IMG/VR virus record: IMGVR_UViG_3300017991_000048 | Coordinates: 1-64,000 of that record | Source: a virus | Strand: one strand, 5' to 3' | DNA length: 64,000 nt | Shown here: piece by piece, positions 47,517 to 55,326 of the stretch | Numbering within the stretch: the first letter of the stretch is position 1 | How the letters are laid out: the number at the start of each line of letters is the position of its first letter | Translations under genes and position numbers: made by a program | The notes under the pieces: model-generated | The model's input: only the letters and a program-made list of their open reading frames with translations | Told to the model about the DNA's origin: nothing | Database searches by the model: none

Positions 47517-47546
47517 ATATTACAGTTGAGCGACACGATCCTCTAG
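47517..47546 (-). promoter_or_regulatory. Class A promoter
   Basis: On the - strand: CTAGAGGAT, CGTGTCGCTCAAC, TGTAATAT, then a GAGG ribosome site before GTG 47502. Confidence 0.68.
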
Positions 47547-48204
47547 TTGATTTAATCAAGTTCCCAAAAATATAGACGCCGGGGCGCTCGCAGGCTGACA
47601 GGTTTATTTATTGGACCGAACCGACCGGGTGGTTTGTATAGGACCGACTGGATCGGACCGAACTGACTGGACCGAACCGACCGGAGTGACCGGATGGTTT
47701 ATAGGCCGACTGGACCTACAGGGATCTATCGGACCAACAGGCGATCTCGGATGCGTCAGCATCCGGTAGCAGAGATCCGACCAACGGTGCGCTCCTGCCG
47801 CTTCGCGGCGTCGAGCATACCGTGGGTATCTTTCCTGCTCGCCTACTTGATTTTATCAAGTTTACGATTTTTATTTTTCCTACTTGATAATATAAAGTTC
47901 GACATGCGTTTCGTGCTACTATTATAGCGCGAAACTTGATTTTATCAAGTTTATCATTTTTATAGAAAAAATAAATCCTCACCTGCTCGGTGGGCGCTCG
48001 TGACAACGGATTTTTTCAGTGGGAAAGGTCGTCCGTGTACATACAAAAATACCGCTGTCGCTGTAATCTAAGTATGTGAATTTGCGGGACTTTCGTGCCA
48101 AAAATCGTGCCAAGTTTTTGCGTCCGATTTTCCAGAATTTTCTCAAAACACGCTTGCAATTTTCAGAACTTGATTAAATCAAGTTTCCGGTGTAATACTC
48201 GGAT
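47547..48204. other. Noncoding repeat-rich region
   Basis: About 660 bases without a credible gene. Contents: palindromes TTGAT-N3-ATCAA at 47547, 47847, 47936 and 48170; GACCGAACCGACCGG-type short repeats at 47600-47720; hairpins GGATGC/GCATCC (about 47748-47763) and GCCGC/GCGGC. A class B motif TTCCGGTGTAATAC lies at its right end. It resembles the noncoding block at 39.3-39.9 kb. Confidence 0.55.
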
Positions 48205-48249
48205 ATGAAGCCCGTGAACTACGACATTGAACTTGATATCAACCTCTAG
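48205..48249 (+). CDS. 14-residue ORF after class B promoter
   Basis: MKPVNYDIELDINL. It starts where a leaderless gene is expected (GGTGTAATACTCGGAT-ATG) but stops after 14 codons, overlapping the end of the convergent gene. Probably a gene remnant or a leader. Confidence 0.3.
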   Translation: MKPVNYDIELDINL

Positions 48250-48554
48250 CCCTCTCTCAAATGGTCCCAAAGGGTCATTTCCGAGAAGTCTATCCTCTCC
48301 CCACCCTCTTCACATTTCGTGTTGCAGAACCCGACTTCATACCAAAGGATCATGCCACACACCTTGCAGCGGCTCGCTCCCTCAGCCGACATATCCAGCT
48401 TCCCCTCTCGCACCAGGGGCCTAACCTGTTTCTTGATTTCTTCAAAAGCGGCGTAATGCCTAACAAGCACACGCCGCACCTCCTTTGGCCCTATCTTGAT
48501 ATTCCCTGGAAGGTAAAGCGTCTCGTAGGTCAAATTCCTGAGCGAGATATCCAT
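48246..48554 (-). CDS. Zinc-type protein with LWDHL tag
   Basis: 102 residues. N-terminal beta domain (LRNLTYETLYLPGNIKIGPKEVRRVLVRHY), a Cys region (CKVCGMILWYEVGFCNTKC) and SEMTLWDHLREG. GGTGTAAGCAATAATT ends at the ATG; leaderless. One of the few - strand carriers of the tag. Confidence 0.75.
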   Translation of the reverse strand: MDISLRNLTYETLYLPGNIKIGPKEVRRVLVRHYAAFEEIKKQVRPLVREGKLDMSAEGASRCKVCGMILWYEVGFCNTKCEEGGERIDFSEMTLWDHLREG

Positions 48555-48577
48555 AATTATTGCTTACACCATTTTGC

Positions 48578-48610
48578 GGTGTAATACTTGATTATATCAA
48601 GTATTACACC
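48578..48610. promoter_or_regulatory. Perfect 33-bp palindrome merging two class B motifs
   Basis: GGTGTAATACTTGAT, TAT, ATCAAGTATTACACC: exact 15-bp arms. The class B promoter motif forms each outer end and the TTGAT palindrome forms the centre, so promoter and operator are one symmetric unit between divergent genes. Confidence 0.85.
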
Positions 48611-48623
48611 CTATGGTGAAAAT

Positions 48624-48914
48624 ATGCCCAAAGTTGGTGACATTATTTACGTCCCTCACAGTCTCTATGTCTATCGTGGCAGGGACGATTTCCATGGCGG
48701 CAAAGCCCGTGTCTCCAAGGTACAAGAGCAGTTCAACTCCACATTTGTCCACATTGAAGCCCGACCCGGCACTGGGTACAACTGGGCCGTTCTGGAAAAG
48801 CAGCAAGATGAGCTACAAGCCAGATTTGGAGACACCTGGGCCTATCCTGACCCCGACAACCACCAGGACGTCAATGACTCTGAAGCCGACTGGGTGCCCT
48901 ATATACCGAAATAA
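48624..48914 (+). CDS. Hypothetical protein
   Basis: 96 residues from ATG 48624. Beta barrel-like start (KVGDIIYVPHSLYVYRGRDDFHGGKARVSKV), suggestive of a small SH3-like or CpaM fold, ending DSEADWVPYIPK. No tag. Shares the 33-bp palindrome region as promoter. Confidence 0.6.
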   Translation: MPKVGDIIYVPHSLYVYRGRDDFHGGKARVSKVQEQFNSTFVHIEARPGTGYNWAVLEKQQDELQARFGDTWAYPDPDNHQDVNDSEADWVPYIPK

Positions 48915-49212
48915 TGCCTAGAAACGACCTCAAGTTCAATAAGCGTGGGTTCGCCAGATATGGTGAAGGCTCCTGCTCACATGGCATCGGGTGGCGTGTA
49001 CTCGAATCCTCAATGGCCGATGCCCCTCACTGTTGGCTCTTCACAACTGGTGTCCTGCGCGGTGTGGGCTCGGTTCAGGAGCGAACTCAGAGAGGCGCGT
49101 TGCACCTCAGTGTCGAACAAGCCTCGGAACTAATCAGTCATCTCCAGACCACTGGAAAAGTGACCCTCAACCTGAGACTACTGTCTGGGATCATCTAACG
49201 GACCAGGATTAA
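48914..49212 (+). pseudogene. Tagged protein gene with -1 frameshift before VWDHL
   Basis: Frame 0 reads FNKRGFARYGEGSCSHGIGW...LSVEQASELISHLQTTGK up to an A4 run at 49156-49159. In the -1 frame the sequence continues SDPQPETTVWDHLTDQD to a stop at 49212, exactly a linker plus tag. Without the shift the protein ends ...VTLNLRLLSGII. Either the tag is added by frameshifting or one base is missing. Confidence 0.6.
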
Positions 49213-49244
49213 TTTTTTTAATTCCCAACTTGATTTCATCAACT

Positions 49245-49757
49245 ATGCAAGACCGACCCCCATTAATCAAAACCAAGTGTACGCGCTGCACCCACATGGG
49301 CTATTCCCGCTACCCCAAGACCTACCGGTGCGGCGCGTGTTATTATGCTGGTTCAACACAAATGTACATAACAAAGGCATCTGACAGTCGTCAGAGAGCC
49401 GTCAAATACGATGCCAAGGCCCGTGAGTGCCTAAATAAGTCTAAAGCCTTCCAGGAACGTCACCCCAATGCAGGCATAATCAATGGCGTTCCGGTTACCG
49501 ATGGTCTTGTTCCCCCGGAGCCGCCTGACCCTCAAAACCATCCCTGGATAACGGACAGAAACCCCACTAACAAAGAATTGCGGCAAAACCCGGTAGACGA
49601 TTCCATAGGCAACCGTTTTCTGGTCTGTGCCGGTGGTCACATCTTTACCGACTTCTTTTTCAGAGAAGACCCGGCTGACAAGGGCAAGTGGAATATCTGT
49701 GAGCATGACAGGCTCACGGTTGTAGCCTGGACCCCTATACCCGAACTCCCCTGGTGA
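49245..49757 (+). CDS. Zinc-ribbon protein
   Basis: 170 residues from ATG 49245, right after a TTGAT-N3-ATCAA palindrome. Four-Cys ribbon (CTRCTHMGYSRY...CGACYYAG) at the N-terminus, Pro/Asn-rich middle and an acidic C-terminus ending WTPIPELPW. No tag. Unknown. Confidence 0.65.
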   Translation: MQDRPPLIKTKCTRCTHMGYSRYPKTYRCGACYYAGSTQMYITKASDSRQRAVKYDAKARECLNKSKAFQERHPNAGIINGVPVTDGLVPPEPPDPQNHPWITDRNPTNKELRQNPVDDSIGNRFLVCAGGHIFTDFFFREDPADKGKWNICEHDRLTVVAWTPIPELPW

Positions 49758-49760
49758 ACA

Positions 49761-50054
49761 ATGCGCCCTCCCAAAATTATCAAAGTCTTTGAGGTTCTGT
49801 TCACCTACAATGGTGCGTTTTACCAGACTGAGTTCTCCGCAGGTACAGATATCGCATGGACAGACGACGGAGAGATCACTCTCGTTTTTCACAGCGTGGA
49901 ACCTGGGGTCCAGTTCATGGGCAAAGGAGCCACGTTCCCGGACGCTATCAGGGATTTAGAGGCCAAGATGCACTCTATTGGACGGTATTTGTTGCGTTTT
50001 ATACAGAGTTCACCCTCTACAGACAACCAGAACCTTTGGGACCATGTGAGGTAA
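49761..50054 (+). CDS. HicB-like small domain with LWDHV tag
   Basis: 97 residues. VFEVLFTYNGAFYQTEFSAG...ITLVFHSVEPGVQFMGKGATFPDAIRDLEAKMHSIGRYL: beta strands plus a G-x-T-F-x-x-A-I-x-x-L-E helix, like HicB-type folds and like the modules at 56805 and 60064. Ends NQNLWDHVR. No HicA partner is visible. Confidence 0.65.
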   Translation: MRPPKIIKVFEVLFTYNGAFYQTEFSAGTDIAWTDDGEITLVFHSVEPGVQFMGKGATFPDAIRDLEAKMHSIGRYLLRFIQSSPSTDNQNLWDHVR

Positions 50055-50058
50055 TATA

Positions 50059-50534
50059 ATGTCGTTCGTTGTCCCGTACAGCAGTAGCCCAAATGCCTTC
50101 TATTGCTCCCGTTGCAACAAGACTTTTGTCTACAACAGAACTTTGGAAACCCCTCCCTGTCCTACCTGCGACGTGGTTGAGGCTGAGTTCCCTGACGAAC
50201 CGGACCGGGTAAAGGTTCTAGAAGCTGAGTTAGACATATACAGACATGCTTGCCAAAAAGCAGTCAATGCGCTTCGTGTCAAACGACTGGGATGCCAAGC
50301 TACTCAGCGATCGCCTGATGACCCCCAAGCTCTTTTGGACGAATGTGCCGTTCTCAATAACAATGATTACCGGCCTACCTCTATGCAGCGATTCTGCAAT
50401 ATTATAAAGGTGCTGACGATTTCCATGACGGTCTGCTCATCAAAAGAGAGATAGACTCCCTTTTTGACAAGGCACAAGCCTACTGGACTCCCACCCCTGA
50501 CTCCACCCTTTGGGACCATGTGAAGGAACCGTAA
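50059..50534 (+). pseudogene. Zinc-ribbon / helical-module protein with frameshift; LWDHV tag
   Basis: Ribbon CSRCNKTFVYNR...CPTCD, then helices with ACQKAVNALRVKRLG. Near 50390-50394 (GCGATTCTGC) one base is missing. The rest reads in another frame as LQYYKGADDFHDGLLIKREIDSLFDKAQAYW...TLWDHVKEP, stop 50532-50534. Intact paralogues at 57916 and 58445 align through this point. Confidence 0.65.
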
Positions 50535-50939
50535 ATGTCCAGAACACTCTCAATCGCAGAACAACAGCTTGAACTCGCTCGAAGTGACTTGGCAATCCTG
50601 GAACAAAGGCACAACCTTCTCAGGGCTCAACTCTTGAAGCTGATCACGGCACTCAGGGACAGGCGTACCACCACCGAAGATCAGAGCATCATACCTACCG
50701 ACATCACTGACGGTAACTTACGGGACTTGGTTGAGTATGAGATGAACCTGCTCAAAGAACTGCCCCTCTTCAGTGAGCTATATAGTAGTCTGGCTCGATA
50801 TTTTGGGGCTGCTCCCAACACCAACGTAATGGCTGACGCTAAACACCGGCTTGTCAGTCTTTATGAACAGGAGATGAGCAAACGTTATGGCAATCAACCC
50901 TCCATCTCTCTTTGGGCCGTTCTTAAGGATTTGCCATGA
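50535..50939 (+). CDS. Helical-module protein with LWAVL tag variant
   Basis: 134 residues. Coiled coil (LSIAEQQLELARSDLAILEQRHNLLRAQLLKLITALRDRR), then the shared helical module (LRDLVEYEMNLLKELPLFSELYSSLARYFGAA...KHRLVSLYEQEM) and SLWAVLKDLP. ATG overlaps the upstream stop region. Confidence 0.7.
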   Translation: MSRTLSIAEQQLELARSDLAILEQRHNLLRAQLLKLITALRDRRTTTEDQSIIPTDITDGNLRDLVEYEMNLLKELPLFSELYSSLARYFGAAPNTNVMADAKHRLVSLYEQEMSKRYGNQPSISLWAVLKDLP

Positions 50940-50964
50940 CTTTCCTGGTGTAATTATACTCTAT

Positions 50965-51672
50965 ATGGACCTACACCCCCTCTATCTCGAAGGCACCGAA
51001 CTTGACGACTGGGCTGTCAATAACGACCCTGACCCCGCCTTGTATTACAAGACAGCCATGGAAGCTCAAATTCAGAAACTTGAAGCTATCAGCGTCATTC
51101 TCCCGGACTTTGCCAATGCAGGCGTTCCCCCACGGGTTGTGGGGCATCACATTTCCAAGTCCGTCAAACTTCCTGTCACTTGCTTTATGTTCAGTCTTGA
51201 AGGCTTTGAGGCATTCGCTTTTATCCGGGACAATTTCCATGATATCAAGGTCGTGGTTGTTTCCGACGTTCCGGTCCACATCCCCTATTCCGTTGTCCAC
51301 ATCGAATGGACTCAAGAGCATTATGATTCCGAACTCAAAAGCTTCAGCGAGTACCTCTCAGATGAAACTCTGGGTCCAGAAGACGCTCGTAAGCGTAAAG
51401 ACCTGATCGCGTCCGGAACCGACGATTGGTACAAGCAATGGTCTTCTGGGACCATTTTACGTAAGGAAGGCCACATATATCGTGCCGGTAGCCACCAATC
51501 TCACTATTGTGAGGGTATCCGGGAACTCGGATTGGAGGAGTCCGTGTTCAAACCTTACGAGGCCGGTGACAAGGCTTTCGTCTGTGAGGTCTATTCTTAT
51601 TCCACCGTCGCCACAATTTTGGAGTGTATTATTAGCTCCCTCGATATGGCCGAATCTCTGGAGCAGGAATAA
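50965..51672 (+). CDS. Hypothetical protein
   Basis: 235 residues from ATG 50965, set by GGTGTAATTATACTCTAT. Alpha/beta (CFMFSLEGFEAFAFIRDNFHDIKVVVVSDVPVHIPYSVVHIEW), helices, and a beta C-terminus. No Cys ribbon and no tag (ends SLDMAESLEQE). The largest unrecognised protein of this segment. Confidence 0.65.
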   Translation: MDLHPLYLEGTELDDWAVNNDPDPALYYKTAMEAQIQKLEAISVILPDFANAGVPPRVVGHHISKSVKLPVTCFMFSLEGFEAFAFIRDNFHDIKVVVVSDVPVHIPYSVVHIEWTQEHYDSELKSFSEYLSDETLGPEDARKRKDLIASGTDDWYKQWSSGTILRKEGHIYRAGSHQSHYCEGIRELGLEESVFKPYEAGDKAFVCEVYSYSTVATILECIISSLDMAESLEQE

Positions 51673-51711
51673 TTCTCTGGCCGAACGGTGTAATAGTTGA
51701 TAATATCACCT

Positions 51712-52194
51712 ATGCCTGTCTGCAAGCACTGCAATTCCAATATCCCCTATGAAGGGGGTGTGATCGTTTCCGGGAAGCTTGAATACTGCTCTTTGACGTG
51801 CTTTGCGGTGCGTGTGTTGGAACCTGACCCCACTGACGCAAATCCTAAAAACGAGCTTCACGGCGGGTGTGTAGTCTGTCAAAAGCTAATTTACAATGTA
51901 GGCCCGGTTCATATCCCTGACCCAGACGACGCCGGTATGTGGTTCTGCCCCGATTGCTGCCCACCCGATGAGATAGTTAAGAAGGTGCGTCTTCAGGACG
52001 GTGATTATTACGTCTGTACTCATTGTGGCATGAGGTATCTTATCTCTACCTTCCCTCTCTGGCTTTCCGCGTTTGATAACGGCGTTTATTGCAGTTTGGC
52101 CTGTAGGCAAGGCTCCAGGAATGGCATCCGGAAGCCGTCGCCTGCCAACCTTTGGGACCATCTAACCTTTGGAGGTTCAAGTGACCATACCTAA
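51712..52194 (+). CDS. Multi-zinc-ribbon protein with LWDHL tag
   Basis: 160 residues. Five or more CxxC groups (CKHCN, CSLTCF, CVVCQ, CPDCC, CTHCG, CSLACR). Ends SPANLWDHLTFGGSSDHT. Paralogue of the gene at 62178, which shares even the promoter words (GGTGTAAYAGTTGATAATAT). No Shine-Dalgarno; start right after the motif. Confidence 0.75.
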   Translation: MPVCKHCNSNIPYEGGVIVSGKLEYCSLTCFAVRVLEPDPTDANPKNELHGGCVVCQKLIYNVGPVHIPDPDDAGMWFCPDCCPPDEIVKKVRLQDGDYYVCTHCGMRYLISTFPLWLSAFDNGVYCSLACRQGSRNGIRKPSPANLWDHLTFGGSSDHT

Positions 52195-52711
52195 AACCGT
52201 AATGTTCAAAGGCAAAAAGCGTAAAGTCAAAGCTTCTGCTGATGAGTGCGGCTCCTACACCGTCTCCCTTGGCAGTCAAGGCGTGATCCATGTCCGTAAG
52301 TACTTTTCCGGATTTGTAGCCCGGTGCAACGGGCGTAGCATTCAGGGTAATGGGATGTTCCGTCACACTTTCCAGGAAGCCGTCCAAAGCCTGGAAGAAA
52401 ACCTCTTACCTCAAACCATAATGTTTGGCGGCAAGAGACGTAAGGTTACTCCCGGACCCGTTATCATCTTTATTAATTTAGGTAAGGATTTGGGTGATAT
52501 CGAGGTACGTCCTTATCATTACGACTCCAAGTATCATATGCCTGACGGTGCCAGCAATTCCGGGTATTTCGCTCGATACGCCATGGGGAACACCGCTCAA
52601 GGAATAGTGAGAGGCGACACTTTCAGGGGAGCCGTCCAAAAACTTGAGGCGGAAGCACTCAAGTTTTTCAAGGCAATTGGTGCCGAACTTGGATATGAGG
52701 TTGAGGGTTAA
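52181..52711 (+). CDS. Tandem FGGKxRKV-family protein
   Basis: 176 residues from GTG 52181 (GGAGG upstream). Two copies of the domain: PKTVMFKGKKRKVKAS...FRHTFQEAVQSLEEN and PQTIMFGGKRRKVTPG...GDTFRGAVQKLEAEALKFFKAIGAELGYEV. Related to the genes at 30865 and 54776. No tag. Unknown; the fold may be HicB-like. Confidence 0.68.
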   Translation: MTIPKTVMFKGKKRKVKASADECGSYTVSLGSQGVIHVRKYFSGFVARCNGRSIQGNGMFRHTFQEAVQSLEENLLPQTIMFGGKRRKVTPGPVIIFINLGKDLGDIEVRPYHYDSKYHMPDGASNSGYFARYAMGNTAQGIVRGDTFRGAVQKLEAEALKFFKAIGAELGYEVEG

Positions 52712-52713
52712 CC

Positions 52714-52908
52714 ATGCCAGATCAGTTTGGGTGCCAGTTGTGCGGCGGCAAGGGCATGGCATTCATGCTCCGTATCCCCCTTGATACCGGAGAGACACGG
52801 ACTCTCTTTTTCTGTTCCGATGGATGCCGTGCCAGATTCAGAGCATTACTCCCCACCCCCAAAATCATACACCCCGATCTAAGTCTTTGGGATCACCTCA
52901 GAGAGTAA
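52714..52908 (+). CDS. Zinc-type protein with LWDHL tag
   Basis: 64 residues. CQLCGGKGMAFML...LFFCSDGCRARFRAL looks like a treble-clef/FLZ-type ribbon, followed by IHPDLSLWDHLRE. Confidence 0.72.
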   Translation: MPDQFGCQLCGGKGMAFMLRIPLDTGETRTLFFCSDGCRARFRALLPTPKIIHPDLSLWDHLRE

Positions 52909-52910
52909 TA

Positions 52911-53165
52911 ATGAACTGCCTGACCTGTAATGAGCCAATTGGCCATACAATTTACTTCCGAAGGCGGGGCAATCATTCTGACCAGAAGGCCCTGCTTTAC
53001 TTCTGTTCCGGGCATTGCAGGTTCCGTGCCATTACAGAAGGCGGCTTCACCTCGTGTGATGGTTGCCTACGAACCCCTTCTTGTGACCCTCACTGTTCAT
53101 CGGGCCGGGGAACCAACTTCACAATCAAACCCATGACTCTTTGGGATTATCTGAGGCATTCTTAA
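52911..53165 (+). CDS. Zinc-type protein with LWDYL tag
   Basis: 84 residues from ATG 52911. NCLTCNEPIGHTIYFRRRG...LLYFCSGHCRFRAI, the same ribbon type as the preceding gene, then CDGC...CDPHC and MTLWDYLRHS. Two bases from the upstream stop. Confidence 0.72.
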   Translation: MNCLTCNEPIGHTIYFRRRGNHSDQKALLYFCSGHCRFRAITEGGFTSCDGCLRTPSCDPHCSSGRGTNFTIKPMTLWDYLRHS

Positions 53166-53218
53166 AACACACCGTCTTGCGATTCGGTGTAATACTTGAT
53201 AATATCCACAAGGTCATT

Positions 53219-53815
53219 ATGCCCGAACTGATCGTCACAGACTCCGATTTGAGCGACCGGACCAAGGTTGCCCCTTGTACTCTTTACGTGTGCAAAAGTG
53301 ACCGTCCTGCTACCAACGACGGGCTTTACTGGCGCGTAGTGTACACAATTTCGGCATGTGTGGACGATGTTTTGGGGCATTTCCACACGAAAGAGGATGC
53401 GATCAAGTTCGCTGAAGAGCTTTCGGACCCCAGAGAGTTCCTTGGACTCAAAGTTCAGAACGACCATTTTCGGCAAGAGATAGCCGAACGACAGGGGCAA
53501 TTAGAAGCTCTCAAAAACATAGCCGACGCTATGGTCCAGGAACTTAAGAAAAGACGCGCTCCACACCCGGACGATTCTGAAGGGTTTACAACAGCGTCCG
53601 AATTGAGTTTTGAGTTAACGCAGTTGCGTCTCGGAGCCTTTGACCCCGACTTTCCCAGGCTTCTAACTTTTCTTCTGAGGCATTACCAGGGCGCGGAAAG
53701 CCCTCTGGAGTTAAAGTTGCAAGTCGATTCCGTCTGGGACTGGTATCAAATCAAGCAAATCGAGGGCGATCCTAACTCACCTACATTGTGGGACCACCTA
53801 GAAAACAAGGAATAA
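53219..53815 (+). CDS. YWRVV-module plus helical module, LWDHL tag
   Basis: 198 residues from ATG 53219. N-terminal module: CTLYVCKSDRPATNDGLYWRVVYTI...GHFHTKEDAIKFAEEL (also at 55039, 56805, 59445). Coiled coil (FRQEIAERQGQLEALKNIADAMVQELKKRR), then the helical module (LSFELTQLRLGAF...LLRHYQGAESPLELKLQVDSVWDWYQ) and SPTLWDHLENKE. CGGTGTAATACTTGATAATATC lies upstream. Confidence 0.75.
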   Translation: MPELIVTDSDLSDRTKVAPCTLYVCKSDRPATNDGLYWRVVYTISACVDDVLGHFHTKEDAIKFAEELSDPREFLGLKVQNDHFRQEIAERQGQLEALKNIADAMVQELKKRRAPHPDDSEGFTTASELSFELTQLRLGAFDPDFPRLLTFLLRHYQGAESPLELKLQVDSVWDWYQIKQIEGDPNSPTLWDHLENKE

Positions 53816-53816
53816 C

Positions 53817-54065
53817 ATGCCTGACATGCCTGACAGCGAATCCCTCAGAGCCTTGCAAGCCCTGTTATCAGAATATGACAAAGCGAATGATGAGACTCTG
53901 GAAGCTCTCAAAGCCGGGGATATGGCTAAGTATGAAAAACTCGCTCAAGCGAAAATGAAAGCCATAGGCGAGCTTGGCCCTGAAGCCTTAAGAAATGTTA
54001 TGAGGGAGCATCCCGAATTCAGACCCCAAGGTTATGACCCGGACTCGGAGGATCAAAATGCCTGA
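53817..54065 (+). CDS. Small acidic helical protein
   Basis: 82 residues, helical (SESLRALQALLSEYDKANDETLEALKAGDMAKYEKLAQAKMKAIGELG), ending in an acidic PDSEDQNA. Its last bases overlap the next ATG. Unknown. Confidence 0.65.
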   Translation: MPDMPDSESLRALQALLSEYDKANDETLEALKAGDMAKYEKLAQAKMKAIGELGPEALRNVMREHPEFRPQGYDPDSEDQNA

Positions 54066-54444
54066 GTACGGACCTTCTGAAACCATTGCGGAGTTAAGAT
54101 TCCGGTGTGGTCAGTATCAGGACAGGCTTGATGACCTCCAAATGAGGCTCAATAACATTGAACGTGTCGGCAAAGATTTGGTCCATGAACTCAAAAGTAG
54201 ACGGCCCCGACACCCAGAAGACTCTGAGGAGTATGAGTTAACAGCCGAACTTATGTTTGAAACGGGCCAGCTTCGTGACGGTGTTTGGGATCTCGACCTT
54301 GAAAAGGTTTTGGAGTACCTCGGAGAACGTTACAGATATACAGAGAACCCTTGGTTGATCAAAAGTCAGGTTGACACTGTTTGGGTAAGGTTCCAAGCCG
54401 AACAAACCAAACATTCCAACCTTTGGGATCATTTGAAGGGGTAG
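54058..54444 (+). CDS. Helical-module protein, LWDHL tag
   Basis: 128 residues from ATG 54058 (GGAGG upstream). Coiled coil (ETIAELRFRCGQYQDRLDDLQMRLNNIERVGKDLVHELKSRR), then LMFETGQLRDGVWDLDLEKVLEYLGERYRYTENPWLIKSQVDTVW, and SNLWDHLKG. Closest to the gene at 53219 without its N-terminal module. Confidence 0.75.
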   Translation: MPEYGPSETIAELRFRCGQYQDRLDDLQMRLNNIERVGKDLVHELKSRRPRHPEDSEEYELTAELMFETGQLRDGVWDLDLEKVLEYLGERYRYTENPWLIKSQVDTVWVRFQAEQTKHSNLWDHLKG

Positions 54445-54445
54445 T

Positions 54446-54760
54446 ATGGACTGGGTATCTCAATACTGGGTTGGCTTTTGTGTGGCGGGTTATATCTGCC
54501 TTTTGGTCCTTTATTTTCGCACCCTTTACCACTACTACAAGATGAGAGATCTTTACTCCCATGTCCAGGTTGAGAACTCAAAACTACTCAATCGTAACCT
54601 TGAACTACTTGAGCGCAACCATCAGCTTGACCGTCAAAATACCTATCTGGAGCGTCAAAATAGCTCGATGCTCAGAGCCCAACCAACCAAGACAAAAGCT
54701 CGAAAACCGAAACCACCACCGGACGACCCTAAAAGCCTTTGGGATCATGTGAAGGACTAG
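54446..54760 (+). CDS. Single-span membrane coiled-coil protein, LWDHV tag
   Basis: 104 residues. Membrane segment at about 7-28 (YWVGFCVAGYICLLVLYFRTLY), coiled coil with NxELLERN/QNTYLERQN repeats (about 38-75), Lys/Pro linker and KSLWDHVKD. The tag would be on the cytoplasmic side if the N-terminus is outside. Confidence 0.72.
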   Translation: MDWVSQYWVGFCVAGYICLLVLYFRTLYHYYKMRDLYSHVQVENSKLLNRNLELLERNHQLDRQNTYLERQNSSMLRAQPTKTKARKPKPPPDDPKSLWDHVKD

Positions 54761-54775
54761 AAAAGAGTTGATGTT

Positions 54776-55042
54776 ATGAAATTAGATGCACCTAAAACCG
54801 TAAAGTTCGCCGGTATCGAGAGAAAAGTCAAAGTACACAGGGGCTTTGCCCGTCTCAGACCTGGGATTGACGTGATAGTGCTCACAAGCGGCAGGTACTA
54901 CGCCATGGAGAGGCACCAGACCGACTCTGCCTTTACGGGCACAGGCGATACCTTCCAGGAAGCTGTATCCAACCTGGAAGCCAATGCACTATCCAAGTTC
55001 AAGGCTTTGGGCAAGATGCTAAATTATGATGTGGAGAAATGA
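54776..55042 (+). CDS. FGGKxRKV-family protein
   Basis: 88 residues. PKTVKFAGIERKVKVHRGFARL...GDTFQEAVSNLEANALSKFKALGKMLNYDV. Third locus of this family (30865, 52181). No tag. ATGA overlap with the next gene. Confidence 0.68.
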   Translation: MKLDAPKTVKFAGIERKVKVHRGFARLRPGIDVIVLTSGRYYAMERHQTDSAFTGTGDTFQEAVSNLEANALSKFKALGKMLNYDVEK

Positions 55043-55326
55043 CCAAAATCATACTCACAAGCGAAAGCACACCTGTCATTGACCGGGAAGGCGAGACCCC
55101 TCCTGGCACTTTGATTGTGTGCAAGACCAATAACCCGGATTCTATCAAGCGGGGGTTATATTGGCGTGTGGTACAGGTGCATTCCCAGATGGGTGTTGAC
55201 CTTCAGGGACGCTTTGCCACCAAAACGTCTGCCATAGCTTATACGGATAAAATGACAAACGGATCACCTATGACTGTTGTCCCTGAAACCACCAAAACCC
55301 TTTGGGACCATCTGCGATGCCAATAA
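55039..55326 (+). CDS. YWRVV-module protein with LWDHL tag
   Basis: 95 residues: the YWRVV module alone (PPGTLIVCKTNNPDSIKRGLYWRVVQVH...GRFATKTSAIAYTDKM), a short linker and TLWDHLRCQ. It shows that the module is a self-standing domain that can be tagged directly. Confidence 0.72.
   Translation: MTKIILTSESTPVIDREGETPPGTLIVCKTNNPDSIKRGLYWRVVQVHSQMGVDLQGRFATKTSAIAYTDKMTNGSPMTVVPETTKTLWDHLRCQ

Noticed and set aside
28603-49242. TTGAT palindromes as rho-independent terminators
   Set aside because: Stems are short and AT-rich, most lack a T-run, and they lie upstream of starts; operator function is more likely.
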